Shown here: in pieces, positions 8,410-16,316 of the stretch
Layout: each line of letters begins with the position of its first letter
How positions within the stretch are numbered: position 1 is the first letter of the stretch
From: Haladaptatus sp. DYF46
Lineage (GTDB): Archaea; Halobacteriota; Halobacteria; Halobacteriales; Haladaptataceae
Direction: 5' to 3'
DNA length: 64,000 nt
Assembly: GCF_021083305.1 (NCBI RefSeq)
Contig: NZ_JAJFAY010000012.1
Span: 1 to 64,000, forward strand
Program-made: the position numbers and the translations under genes
Notes under the pieces: generated by a model
What the model was told of the DNA's origin: nothing
The model's input: only the letters and a program-made list of their open reading frames with translations
Databases searched by the model: none

Positions 8410-8570
8410 GTGTTCGGACGAACGGGGCGACTTTGGACGGGGCTGGTGTTGGTACTCATCGGCGCGTGCTTCTCTTCGTGCATTTCATCTTCGGCGTCGA
8501 CACGCCGCTGGTGCTGCTCGCAGTCGGCGTGTTGGTCCTCCCGCCGGAACGCTCGCCATCGCGGTTGCAC
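8410..8570 (+). pseudogene. Possible frameshifted small membrane protein
   Basis: One frame reads GRLWTGLVLVLIGACF (from 8410) and then becomes hydrophilic nonsense. The frame two bases ahead takes over with LLFVHFIFGVDTPLVLLAVGVLVLPPE. Joined at about 8455-8475 they would make a plausible two-helix membrane protein of about 60 residues. Either a decayed gene or coincidence in GC-rich DNA. Confidence 0.3.
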
Positions 8571-8673
8571 AGCGAGAGCGCCCGGTCTGACTGCACAGGA
8601 CTGCTGTGCCATCGCTAGTCCCACTACTCGTTGGCATCCCCCGGCTCCGGGAGCGTTATCCCGTCGACCTTCT

Positions 8674-8777
8674 CAAAACCGTCCAAACCATACGGATCAC
8701 AAAAACCATACAAACCATACAAACCATACAAACCATACAAACTCACAAAACTATTCAATCTCTCAAAACCAGTTTTG
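8674..8777 (+). repeat. 9-bp iteron array upstream of parA
   Basis: The unit AAACCATAC is present at 8685 and then as four perfect tandem copies from 8703 to 8738, with diverged units in the same 9-bp phase before and after (to about 8774). The array begins with CAAAACCGTCCAAACCA (8674-8690), the reverse of a motif repeated at 8939 and 22537. Iterons before a ParA gene are typical of centromere-like partition sites or ParA-operon operators. Confidence 0.75.
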
Positions 8778-8834
8778 CTGTCAAAACTCCTGGTCAACAC
8801 CCGTATAGAGCTGAACCCCGCCGCGATGCTCGGA

Positions 8835-8854
8835 TAGCAAAACCGGTTTTGCTA
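8835..8854. promoter_or_regulatory. 20-bp perfect palindrome upstream of parA
   Basis: TAGCAAAACCGGTTTTGCTA is a perfect palindrome about 110 bases before parA. Half-sites of the same sequence (AAAACCAGTTTTGCT at 8765-8779, GGTTTTGC at 8948-8955) surround it. Good candidate for an operator or a parS-like centromere core bound by the ParA partner protein. Confidence 0.6.
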
Positions 8855-8938
8855 GCCGAGACGGTTTGGATTATACCGAAGAAGTGGCGTTTTGGGGCTG
8901 TAACGGCTTATTTACAAACGTCTGACGCGCTTTTATGT

Positions 8939-8963
8939 GGTTCGGACGGTTTTGCGATTTTGT
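8939..8963 (+). promoter_or_regulatory. GGTTYGGACGGTTTTGC motif at parA start
   Basis: GGTTCGGACGGTTTTGC (8939-8955) ends 8 bases before the parA ATG. The same motif is present inverted at 8674-8690 and direct at 22537-22553. At this position it could act as an autoregulatory operator. Confidence 0.5.
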
Positions 8964-9755
8964 ATGTCCGACACAGCCAAAATCGCCGTCTCGAACCAGA
9001 AGGGCGGGGTCGGCAAGACCACGGTGGCGATCAACGTCGCAGGGGCGTTACACCACCGTGGACACGACGTGTTGTTCGTCGACCTCGACCCACAGGGAAA
9101 CGCCACCGAAGGACTCGGCTTGGAAGCGGAGTACGAGGCACAACCGCCGACCTTGTTCGATGCGCTGACCGACCACGAAGCGCGCGAGGAAGTCGATTCG
9201 CTCGTCGTCTCCCACGAGGAGATGGACGTCCTCCCGAGCAACATCGACATGACCAGCGTCGAGCCGGAACTCACGATGGCGATGCGCGGACGTGAGCGCT
9301 TGATACAGGTCCTCGATGCACTCGATACCGACTACGACGTCATCATCATCGACTGTCCGCCGTATCTCGGTAACCTCACCGACAACGCTCTGCTCGCCGC
9401 GGAAAACGTCCTCATCCCCGCGCTCGCCGAATCGACGAGCAAGCGTGCGCTGGAGATCCTCTTCGACCAGATGGAGGTTCTCGAAGCGGAGTACGACACG
9501 CAGATTCGTGACCTCGGACTCGTCGCCAACCGCGTCGAGACGACTAACGAAGCGGACGCGATGCTCACGTGGTTCGACGACGTTTTCACCGATATCCCGG
9601 TTTGGGAGGTCAGAAAACGGGTCACGCTCCAGCGTGCGTTCTCCGCCGGGTGTTCCGTCTTCGAATTCGAAGAGGAGTGTGACATGGCGGCCGTATTCCT
9701 CACCGTTGCCGAGGACCTCGAACGGCAGTTCGACTTGGCGGGGGTGTCCGCATGA
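8964..9755 (+). CDS. parA: ParA family ATPase
   Basis: 263-residue partition-type P-loop ATPase. The deviant Walker A KGGVGKTT is at residues 13-20, switch I DLDPQGNATEGL near 43-54, and Walker B region IIIDCPPYLGNLTDNAL near 120-136. The protein lacks an N-terminal HTH, so it is the short ParA type that relies on its partner for DNA binding. ATG 8964 gives MSDTAKIAVSNQKGG and is preferred over the longer ORF. The next gene overlaps by 4 bases (ATGA), so the two are translationally coupled. Iterons and a palindrome lie upstream. It may segregate this replicon or be left from an integrated plasmid. Confidence 0.9.
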   Translation: MSDTAKIAVSNQKGGVGKTTVAINVAGALHHRGHDVLFVDLDPQGNATEGLGLEAEYEAQPPTLFDALTDHEAREEVDSLVVSHEEMDVLPSNIDMTSVEPELTMAMRGRERLIQVLDALDTDYDVIIIDCPPYLGNLTDNALLAAENVLIPALAESTSKRALEILFDQMEVLEAEYDTQIRDLGLVANRVETTNEADAMLTWFDDVFTDIPVWEVRKRVTLQRAFSAGCSVFEFEEECDMAAVFLTVAEDLERQFDLAGVSA

Positions 9756-10162
9756 GCGACGAGAGTCGCGCCGACCGCCTCCGCCGTCGCCGTGCGAAGC
9801 GTGAGAAACAGACCGAAGCGTCCGAATCCGGCGAACGCGTCGACGCTTCGCCGGAAAATGAAACGGACGTCGCGGCGGAATCGTCGGGGACCGACGCCGT
9901 CGCGGTCGACGAAACCGGCGACGCGAGCGAACGGGAGAGCGTGAAGGCGACCCGCGTCGGGACCTACATGTATCTCCCCGAGGAGCAGAGGTCGGAACTG
10001 AACTTCCGGTACAAGGAGCTCAACCTCGCGTACGAGCGGGCGGTTGGCGACGAACTGGAGAAAAACCGGCACTTCTATCCGCTGGTCGTTCAAGCCGGAC
10101 TCGAAGCGCTCGACGGGATGGACGGCGAGTCGCTTCGAGAACGGGTGAGTCGCTTCGAGTGA
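9752..10162 (+). CDS. ParA-partner protein (putative centromere-binding)
   Basis: 136 residues. The first 65 residues are charged and low-complexity (RLRRRRAKREKQTE then acidic repeats), probably disordered. The C-terminal 70 residues (VGTYMYLPEEQRSELNFRYKELNLAYERAVGDEL) form a compact helical domain that I place with the small haloarchaeal partners encoded after ParA. It overlaps parA by ATGA. A basic N-terminal tail could stimulate the ParA ATPase as ParB or ParG tails do. That role is inference from position. Confidence 0.7.
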   Translation: MSDESRADRLRRRRAKREKQTEASESGERVDASPENETDVAAESSGTDAVAVDETGDASERESVKATRVGTYMYLPEEQRSELNFRYKELNLAYERAVGDELEKNRHFYPLVVQAGLEALDGMDGESLRERVSRFE

Positions 10163-10229
10163 ATCGGCCGATGGTCGCCGCTGTGTACTGCTCCGCTCGA
10201 TAAAATGTCCGCTGCCGCTCGACGGTTCG

Positions 10230-10580
10230 CTACTGTTCGAGGAGGGTTCGAAGCTCCGCTTCGCGCTCATCGTCGGTGATGAACTTCCGGAAGCGCCATT
10301 CGAACGAGTCGAGGAGAACGGCGATTCCGTCGTCAGTCACGGCATATTCGTTCGTCCGCTTGTCCAGTTCGCTTTTCTCCACCAGACCACGCTCGATGAG
10401 CGTGTCGAGGTTGGGGTACAAGCGACCGTGGTTCACTTCCTCGTCGTAGTAGTCCTCGAGCTCGCGCTTGATGGCGAGTCCGTATCGGGACTCCTCCGCG
10501 AGAACCAATAGGACGTTTTGTTGAAATGCGGTGAGATCGCGTGCAGTTTCGACGCTACTAACGGTTTCTGCCTCTGACAT
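10230..10580 (-). CDS. PadR family transcriptional regulator
   Basis: 116 residues. The winged-helix core LTAFQQNVLLVLAEESRYGLAIKREL is followed by the PadR hallmark NHGRLYPNLDTLIERGLVEKSELDKRTNEYAVTDDG. A short C-terminal helix should serve in dimerisation. A perfect inverted repeat at 10595-10615 directly in front of the gene is the likely self-operator. Shares its HGRLYPNLDTL core with the PadR protein at 14260. Confidence 0.9.
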   Translation of the reverse strand: MSEAETVSSVETARDLTAFQQNVLLVLAEESRYGLAIKRELEDYYDEEVNHGRLYPNLDTLIERGLVEKSELDKRTNEYAVTDDGIAVLLDSFEWRFRKFITDDEREAELRTLLEQ

Positions 10581-10594
10581 GGTAGTATGGTGTG

Positions 10595-10615
10595 ATATTC
10601 ATTGACAGTGAATAT
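10595..10615. promoter_or_regulatory. Candidate PadR operator
   Basis: ATATTCA-7 bases-TGAATAT is a perfect 7-bp inverted repeat 15 bases before the PadR start codon, overlapping a TATA-like stretch (ATTCACT/ATAAACC region). Position and symmetry suit autorepression by a dimeric PadR. Confidence 0.55.
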
Positions 10616-10841
10616 AAACCTTCCTACTCGGCGCAATATTTATGTGACCTATTATAAATATTATCCAACAGCAATTGTTTGGTTGAAGAGATTGGTGCTC
10701 TTCGATGTCTCGCTTGGGACTCCGATTACTACGGCGGACTCCCTCCAAAGCTCTTACTACGTGCTTTTTAGCCGGTTACCAAGTATCTGTCGGAAAGAGT
10801 GTGGAAAGATAATTCAATAAAATATGATTATTAGAATGCTG

Positions 10842-11141
10842 TCATTCGACCGCTTCTAGTTGTTTCCCGCCGATTTTGGGTAGCTTTTGCCGCTGCAGAT
10901 CGGCTTCTATCCTTTCCAGTTCGGATTCGGCTTTGTCGATCGGTCCGTCGGACAGGTTCAATCGTATCTGTAGGTCACAATCGCGGCAGCACGCATCGCC
11001 CACAATTCCTTGTTCGTCATCTTGCCAGATATCGACACGAAACCGTCGGTTGTTGCACTCCTCGGACGGGCACTCTATCTCGCCCGAATTTAGCATCGAT
11101 TCGAGATTCCCCTCAACCAGTTCAATAATATCAATCATACT
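10842..11141 (-). CDS. Zinc-ribbon-like protein of unknown function
   Basis: 99 residues from ATG 11141 (MIDIIELVEGNLESML), preceded by GGGAG. Cysteine pairs CPSEEC near residue 24 and CCRDC near 52 suggest one bound zinc. The C-terminal third is a charged amphipathic helix (KAESELERIEADLQRQ), possibly a coiled coil. The longer ORF from 11249 adds an unlikely leader. I do not recognise the family. Base composition is AT-richer than its neighbours, which hints at transfer from a virus or plasmid. Confidence 0.55.
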   Translation of the reverse strand, partial: SMIDIIELVEGNLESMLNSGEIECPSEECNNRRFRVDIWQDDEQGIVGDACCRDCDLQIRLNLSDGPIDKAESELERIEADLQRQKLPKIGGKQLEAVE

Positions 11142-11815
11142 CCCGAATAAGTCTCCGGAATGCTTAAACTTGGTTATGGGTATCGTGTATGATAATTGGT
11201 TATGACACCGGCACACGGCGACCATGGTACTCGAAAATTCCGTTGTCATATAATTTAGCTGGCGTATAACAAAGTGGTTTCCCCTCCTCGTTTCGGATAC
11301 GCCCCACTCGGGCGTCTTGTGTCACGTGAACGATCCGCTCGACGTTGCCGGAGGCGATGGCCGTGGGCTGGCATCCCACACAGTGTCACCACCCTCCCAC
11401 GAAAGTTCTCCTCCCGAGCACCCGTTTCCGTTCGCGCGATGGACGTTCCCATCCCTGGATCGTCGCTACGCTCCGCTCAACAGTTCTCCTTTACCCGACG
11501 AAAAGCGACGGAGGGGACCTCCGTCCCGATTCGCATGAAAATATTCGATAGTGGAGATTCTCCCCCAGCAGCCACGCCCGAGGGAGATGGAGAATGCCAG
11601 ACGTTCACACGACTCTGGTCATCTCACGTCCGACGTTCGAAAATCGCTACGCGACATTCGAATCGGGTAGATTCTCCCGGAACCCACCGTTCGTGACGGA
11701 CGTATCCATGCCCGTCGGATTCCCTGAAATCCGACAGCGCCAACCGGTCTCGCAACTGGTCGGAGACATCGACGGTGTGTAAAAATTCGGCTGGATGTGT
11801 GAAGTGCTTAAGCGG
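11142..11815. other. Gene-free stretch with strong hairpins
   Basis: About 670 bases. Perfect hairpins ACGCCC/GGGCGT (11299-11315) and GACGGAGG/CCTCCGTC (11508-11526, 3-base loop) and a repeated ATTCGA...AGATTCTCCC segment (about 11546 and 11658) are visible. No ORF with coding character stands out in any frame. The region is downstream of the TFB gene. Confidence 0.4.
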
Positions 11816-12775
11816 CTAGTGGATGCCGAGCGCTTCGATCTGCTCTTGGTATCGGTTTCGGATCGTGACTTCCGTCACCTGAGCGACATCAGCGACTTCA
11901 CGTTGGGTCTTCTTTTCGTTACACAGCAACGAGGCGGCGTAAATCGCGGCGGCGGCGTAGCCGGTCGGCGACTTCCCGGAGAGGAGTCCCTGTTCTGCCG
12001 TCGTATCGATGATCTCGTTCGCTTTGGACTGCACTTCTTCGCTAACGCCGAGATCGGAACAGAACCGCGGAACGTACTGCTTCGGGTCGACCGGTTTCAT
12101 TTCGAGACCGAGTTCTTGGGAGATGTATCGATAGGTTCGACCGATCTCCTTCTGATCCACTCGTGATACCTCGGCTACTTCTTCGAGGCTTCGAGGGATA
12201 CCCTCCTGCCGACAGGCGGCATACAGCGTGCTCGTTGCAACGCCTTCGATGGAGCGTCCGCGGATCAGGTCCTCGGCCAGTGCGCGACGGTAGATGACCG
12301 ACGCGACTTCGCGTACCGACCGCGGGACACCCAGCGCGGATGCCATTCGGTCGATTTCGGAGAGCGCGAACTGCAGGTTGCGCTCGCCCGCGTCCTTCGT
12401 TCGAATGCGCTCTTGCCACTTGCGCAGACGGTGCATCTGGCTTCGCTTTTCCGACGAGAGCGACCGACCGTACGCGTCTTGGTTCTTCCAGTCGATGGTC
12501 GTGGTCAGCCCCTTGTCGTGCATCGTCTGCGTGGTGGGCGCACCGACGCGCGACTTGCTCTGTCGTTCGCTATGGTTGAACGCGCGCCACTCCGGCCCGC
12601 GGTCGACGTGGTCTTCTTCGACGACCAGCCCACAGTCGTCACAGACGATTTCGGACTGGTCCGCACTGTTAACGAGGTTTTTCGACCCGCACTCGGGACA
12701 TCCCGTGACCCCCTCCTCCTCCTCGGTTTCGGTTTGCTCCGCGCGGCGCTCCCGTTGGCGAGTGGACCGTTTCAT
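11816..12775 (-). CDS. tfb: Transcription initiation factor IIB (TFB)
   Basis: 319 residues from ATG 12775 (MKRSTRQRERR). N-terminal zinc ribbon with C26-x2-C29 and C45-x2-C48, then the B-reader/linker with WRAFNHSE, and two cyclin folds (about 125-215 and 220-319), ending in a helix-turn-helix that reads the BRE. Full length for the family. Binds TBP-TATA complexes and recruits RNA polymerase. Haloarchaea encode many TFBs; this copy sits among HTH-10 regulators, which in these organisms work together with specific TFBs. A TATA-like TTTAAATG lies at about 12799-12806. Confidence 0.97.
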   Translation of the reverse strand: MKRSTRQRERRAEQTETEEEEGVTGCPECGSKNLVNSADQSEIVCDDCGLVVEEDHVDRGPEWRAFNHSERQSKSRVGAPTTQTMHDKGLTTTIDWKNQDAYGRSLSSEKRSQMHRLRKWQERIRTKDAGERNLQFALSEIDRMASALGVPRSVREVASVIYRRALAEDLIRGRSIEGVATSTLYAACRQEGIPRSLEEVAEVSRVDQKEIGRTYRYISQELGLEMKPVDPKQYVPRFCSDLGVSEEVQSKANEIIDTTAEQGLLSGKSPTGYAAAAIYAASLLCNEKKTQREVADVAQVTEVTIRNRYQEQIEALGIH

Positions 12776-12934
12776 CAACCTTCTATACTCAATGCGAACA
12801 TTTAAATCCCCGGATGGTACCTCATAGGAGACTTTCATCTCAGATAAATATCCCTATCCTGAAAACACGCAGACGGCACCAACTTCTTCGAAAACTGTCT
12901 ATCTTCTATACTATATTCGGGAATAATTCAGGTG

Positions 12935-13321
12935 TTACGCGGGATTCGCCAATCGCGAGATTTCCACCATGGTGTCGCTGCTGTTCGGGTCCGTATCTCG
13001 GAACGTCCACGAGCGATCGAACGTCATTCCTTCGTCTTGCCCTTTCGTCAAGAGTTCGTCGAGCGCGACTTCGAATTCGGCACTCGTCGTGCCTTTCGAG
13101 ACGGTCGGCCGATTCGGTTTCGGGTCAGCTATTTCGGGTTGCGGGGCGAGGCTCGTTATCTCCACCATCATATCGTCGTACTCCGGTGTTTCGTGGCGGA
13201 ACGTCCACGAACGATCGAGTTCGACATCGTTGTCTCGTGCCGTGGAGACGAGGACTTCGAGGGTTCGCTCGAACTCCTCTGGAGAGGCTGCCCAGGCGGG
13301 TATGTGATTTGCCTGGCTCAT
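12935..13321 (-). CDS. Two-repeat DRSW-motif protein, unknown function
   Basis: 128 residues from MSQANHIPAW. It consists of two copies of a roughly 55-residue unit: an F..x..L..LL helix, then DRSWTFR, then (M)MVEI.xLA. The first unit has VELDRSWTFRHETPEY and MMVEITSLAP, the second MTFDRSWTFRDTDPN and TMVEISRLAN. The same two-unit architecture occurs at 31657-32019. I do not know the family. The fold is probably an alpha/beta duplication. The upstream region shares the divergent intergenic space and a 10-bp-period element with the DUF7344 pseudogene. Confidence 0.7.
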   Translation of the reverse strand: MSQANHIPAWAASPEEFERTLEVLVSTARDNDVELDRSWTFRHETPEYDDMMVEITSLAPQPEIADPKPNRPTVSKGTTSAEFEVALDELLTKGQDEGMTFDRSWTFRDTDPNSSDTMVEISRLANPA

Positions 13322-13390
13322 TTCGTTCATCTCTACGTCCATTCCCTACATAAACTCGGAACGTCGTTCCGTGCAGTTTCGCTCCTTCTC

Positions 13391-13415
13391 ATCGTTTGAA
13401 ACTGTTTGAAACGAT
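13391..13415. promoter_or_regulatory. 10-bp-period direct repeat between divergent genes
   Basis: TTTGAAACTG/TTTGAAACGA (13394-13413), two near-identical half-sites one helical turn apart inside a nearly palindromic ATCGTTT...AAACGAT frame. It lies between the minus-strand DRSW gene and the plus-strand DUF7344 remnant. A second weaker element (GAAACTGCACGGAAC on the minus strand, 13366-13380) lies closer to the DRSW gene TATA box (about 13348-13354). Confidence 0.55.
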
Positions 13416-13466
13416 CCGGAAGTGCGTTACCGGTTTCTCATCTCCTTCTGTTTGATTACGGTTGTC

Positions 13467-13835
13467 ATGAGCACGACGAAGAACCATACCGATACGTACG
13501 CCTCGGGTGACGAACCCGAACTGTCCGCCGACGACGTGTTTCACCTTCTCCAGAATCACCGTCGCCGCGCCGCGATTCACCACCTCCACGGCAAGGATGA
13601 ACCGGTCGAAATGCGTGACCTCGCGGAGCAAGTCGCGGCGTGGGAAAACGATACGACGGTTCAAGCCCTCACCTCGGAAGACCGTCAACGTGCATATATT
13701 CCGCTGTACCAGCCCCACCTCCCGAAACTCGACGAGGAGGGTTCATCGAGTACGAATAAGCGCGCGGCATCGTCGACCCCCGTCGCGTCACGGCTGGAAC
13801 CATACCTCATGCCGGTCGGAACCCGGATATCGAAC
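13467..13835 (+). pseudogene. Frameshifted DUF7344-type winged-helix protein
   Basis: From ATG 13467 the product matches its three relatives in this window (15056, 36066, 62772) through LSADDVFHLLQNHRRR, AEQVAAWENDTTVQAL and QPHLPKLDEEG. At 13742 one T appears to be missing. Reading two frames over restores FIEYE, then hits TAA (13757-13759), after which ARGIVDPRR continues the family pattern. So there is one frameshift and one nonsense change. The membrane hairpin that ends the relatives cannot be found in any frame. The open frame runs on to 14033 as unrelated sequence. Confidence 0.75.
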
Positions 13836-13961
13836 CGTAATCCCGCTGGCTTCGACGTGTCGGTCGGTTTTCCCCGTCTTCTGCGTTCGGTACGGCCGTC
13901 CGATAGACCGGGCAAAACGATTCTCGCGTTTCCGCCACCCATCCCCGCGTCGCTGCGTCGA

Positions 13962-14129
13962 TTATCGTGCTTGGTCCAAACAGTTCTCGCAGATATCGAC
14001 GTTCGCTCGGAGGTACGTTCCCTGCTCTTCTAACTCCATTTCGATGCGCGTTACTGGGACGTAATCCTTACAGTATGCACAACGTTCGATCGCGTCCACT
14101 CGGTTTGAGATGTCGTGGTTTCTCGGCAT
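13962..14129 (-). CDS. Small zinc-ribbon protein (55 aa)
   Basis: From ATG 14129 (MPRNHDISNRVDAIERC) the protein carries CAYC near residue 17 and CENC near 49, spaced as a small zinc ribbon, with a hydrophilic middle. Too short to assign a function. Typical of haloarchaeal miniproteins. The longer ORF from 14183 adds an unlikely leader. It overlaps the tail of the frameshifted DUF7344 frame on the other strand. Confidence 0.65.
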   Translation of the reverse strand: MPRNHDISNRVDAIERCAYCKDYVPVTRIEMELEEQGTYLRANVDICENCLDQAR

Positions 14130-14259
14130 AGTGTGCGTTCCCCGCTTCAGCCCGATGGCTATCAAATGGAGTATGAAAAGCAACCCCCCAAAAGGTACGC
14201 GTTAGTATTTCCGCGTTTTAAGTACACGAAGCCGCGACATGGGGGAAAATGAGTCGTCG

Positions 14260-14559
14260 CTAGTCCGCGAGTTCGGCGCTTTCTTTGTCGCTAACGTATT
14301 GGGATTCCCACTCGCGGCGTGCCTCTATCTCCCGCTGTCCACGTCGGGTGAGCGTGTAGTAGTTGGTTCGGCGGTCCACCTGCCCCTTCTCGACCAGTCC
14401 TTTGTCCACCAAGGTATCGAGGTTCGGGTAGAGCCGTCCGTGGTGAATGTCCTTTTCGTAGTAGTCTTCGAGCTCTTCTTTAATGGCGAGTCCGTGCGGT
14501 TCGGTCAACCCGTTGATGACGTACAACAGGTCTCGCTGGAAGCCAGTCAGGTCGTACAT
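14260..14559 (-). CDS. PadR family transcriptional regulator
   Basis: 99 residues starting directly with the winged helix (MYDLTGFQRDLLYVINGL). It has the HHGRLYPNLDTLVDKGLVEKG core almost identical to the PadR protein at 10230, and ends with a short helical region. It is probably a dimeric repressor. An inverted repeat lies at 14597-14612 between this gene and the divergent UPF0058 gene. Confidence 0.9.
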   Translation of the reverse strand: MYDLTGFQRDLLYVINGLTEPHGLAIKEELEDYYEKDIHHGRLYPNLDTLVDKGLVEKGQVDRRTNYYTLTRRGQREIEARREWESQYVSDKESAELAD

Positions 14560-14596
14560 GTTCGACTCGATGTTATGTCTACGGGGTATTAGTTAA

Positions 14597-14612
14597 GTGC
14601 ATGATAATGCAC
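14597..14612. promoter_or_regulatory. Candidate PadR operator
   Basis: GTGCAT-GATA-ATGCAC is a perfect 6-bp inverted repeat 38 bases before the PadR start. It differs in sequence from the 10595 repeat, so the two PadR proteins probably recognise different sites. Confidence 0.45.
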
Positions 14613-14779
14613 CTTTGTCCGATGAAAAACGGAATAAACTCGATCACTCACATTTGACAATTCTCTTTTCGTCACAAATCCCTTTCATCAGTACTCCGTT
14701 TGTACACCTCCGTTCACGGGTCATCTGTTCGAAATCGGCCCAAGATAATATATGTGCTGAGTCATCATGTGGCTACCAT

Positions 14780-15013
14780 ATGAAGAAACAAGAGCTGATT
14801 CATATACACGGGCTCCTCGCGGAGGTACGGAACCAGCACGAGATACGAAATGGACGCTCCATCGACTGTTCGGAGTACGAGCGAACCGGGGTGAATCCGA
14901 CGTCGATACATCATTCGAAAACAGCCCATCAGGAAGCGATTTTCGCGCTCATCGATGGCATCACTGACACGATGGCCCCGGAAAAAGAGCAGTTGACGTC
15001 ACACGCTGACTGA
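14780..15013 (+). CDS. UPF0058 family protein
   Basis: 77 residues, MKKQELIHIHGLLAEVRNQ with TSIHHSK at about 42-48, paralogous to 7940-8176. ATG 14780 is the family start; the in-frame ORF from 14597 runs through the intergenic region. Divergent from a PadR gene, so it may be under PadR control. Function of UPF0058 is unknown. Confidence 0.88.
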   Translation: MKKQELIHIHGLLAEVRNQHEIRNGRSIDCSEYERTGVNPTSIHHSKTAHQEAIFALIDGITDTMAPEKEQLTSHAD

Positions 15014-15055
15014 TAGATACTACATCGGCTCGTCGTACCGCAGTATCGGCTTCGT

Positions 15056-15652
15056 TTACGATTCGCGCTTTTCCTTGGCCACGAGTTGTGCCAGTGTTAC
15101 GAACGAAAACATGGCAACGATGGCTCCGCCGATCGCAACGGCCGGCAGTGCTGCGAGTACGGGTACGCCGAGAACCGAACCGGCGAGGAGGATGGTGCTG
15201 AACACCGAGACGCCGAGATAGTAGGATTCCCACGGTAGCTCTCGTTCCGTTTCCGCTTCATCGTCGACTTCGGCTTCGTCCACGGTGAGGTATCGGTCGA
15301 GTTGGTCGGCGAGCTTCGTCCGCTTGATCGTTCCACGGCTTTGATTGTATTCGATGATACCTTCCTCGTCGAGTTTCGGGAGGTGGGACTGGTACAGCGG
15401 GATGTACACGCGCTGGCGCTCGTCGGACGTAAGCGCCTGAACGCTCGTCCCGTTCTCCCACGCCGCGACCTGCTCCGCGATATCGCGCATCTCAACGGTT
15501 CCTTCGCGGTCTTTGAGATACCGAAGAACGTAGCGTCGGCGAGGTGTCTGAAGGAGGTGGAATATTTTGTCCTTCGACAGTTCGGGTTCGGCAGTCGCGT
15601 TTGGAACTGTATGTGTTCCTCTATCGTCGGTGCGAACTTCTGTAGCGCTCAT
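15056..15652 (-). CDS. DUF7344-type winged-helix protein with membrane hairpin
   Basis: 198 residues. The N-terminal half is a winged-helix-like domain (LSKDKIFHLLQTPRRRYVL, AEQVAAWENGTSVQALTSDERQRVY, SHLPKLDEEGIIEYNQSRG). After a charged linker come two hydrophobic helices (YYLGVSVFSTILLAGSVLG and ALPAVAIGGAIVAMFSFVTL) and a basic tail. This is the layout of a membrane-anchored DNA-binding protein. It is one of four relatives in the window. A 10-bp-period element (15704-15724) lies 18 bp upstream of the TATA-like TTTATTA (15680-15686). Role is unknown; regulation from the membrane is inference. Confidence 0.8.
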   Translation of the reverse strand: MSATEVRTDDRGTHTVPNATAEPELSKDKIFHLLQTPRRRYVLRYLKDREGTVEMRDIAEQVAAWENGTSVQALTSDERQRVYIPLYQSHLPKLDEEGIIEYNQSRGTIKRTKLADQLDRYLTVDEAEVDDEAETERELPWESYYLGVSVFSTILLAGSVLGVPVLAALPAVAIGGAIVAMFSFVTLAQLVAKEKRES

Positions 15653-16316
15653 GACGGATGAATTATCGGCGGATTGGGTAATAAACCAATAATGTTCTCC
15701 CGATTTGTTGCGAACGGTTGCGATAGATTGCTACACTGCTTATCCCATCGATAAGCTGTATGATGGTATTACATATATGGATATTGAACTTTACTATCTA
15801 CGATATGTGTATGGAATCATCCCATTTCGGCTCGGACGCTCGAAAACACGCGTTTCAGGCCGTATAAATGTCTTTCTAGGGATGAGTTAGCTTCCATTGT
15901 GACTTATCTTGTGCATCTTGTTGGGTCGGTGGTTCCCGGTTGCGGCTCGTCCTATCCCTCAATTGGTCTATATTGGCGCACGAAATGTCTGTTGAAACAA
16001 TTGTGGAACGTTCCTCTCTGCCGACTCAGTCCGGATTATTTCCGCCTATCCCATCATGATTTTTTCCATTTTGGTTAACGTCTTTATAGTAATGGGGGAG
16101 TCAACCTAGGAAATATACGCCCAGCACGGAGGCAGGGTGCGACAATATCCGGCCGCGAGGGTCGTTAGCGCTCATGACTCCAACTCCCTCGTGTGCGATC
16201 CTACTTGGCGACGTACCGTTGATATTCGACTCCGACCAGTTCTTTCGCTCGTCGAAGATGGCCGAGTTGTGACAATTATTCTGAGTCAAAACCCATGTGT
16301 CGCTCCCTAAAGTTTA
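15653..16316. other. AT-rich gene-free stretch
   Basis: Apart from the DUF7344 promoter (15680-15724), about 600 bases are AT-rich and carry no supported gene. A 62-residue frame at 16101-16289 (minus) lacks family features and coding bias. No repeats stand out. Confidence 0.4.
15680..15724 (-). promoter_or_regulatory. Promoter and 10-bp-period element of DUF7344 gene
   Basis: On the minus strand ATCGCAACCG/TTCGCAACAA (15705-15724) precedes a TATA-like TTTATTA (15680-15686) by 18 bp, itself 28 bases before the ATG. The half-site pattern YGMAAC with 10-bp period matches the elements at 6560, 31575 and 36720. Confidence 0.55.

Noticed and set aside
16101..16289. 62-residue minus-strand ORF in the 15.7-16.3 kb gap
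   Set aside because: No coding bias, no family features, no promoter at a fitting distance.
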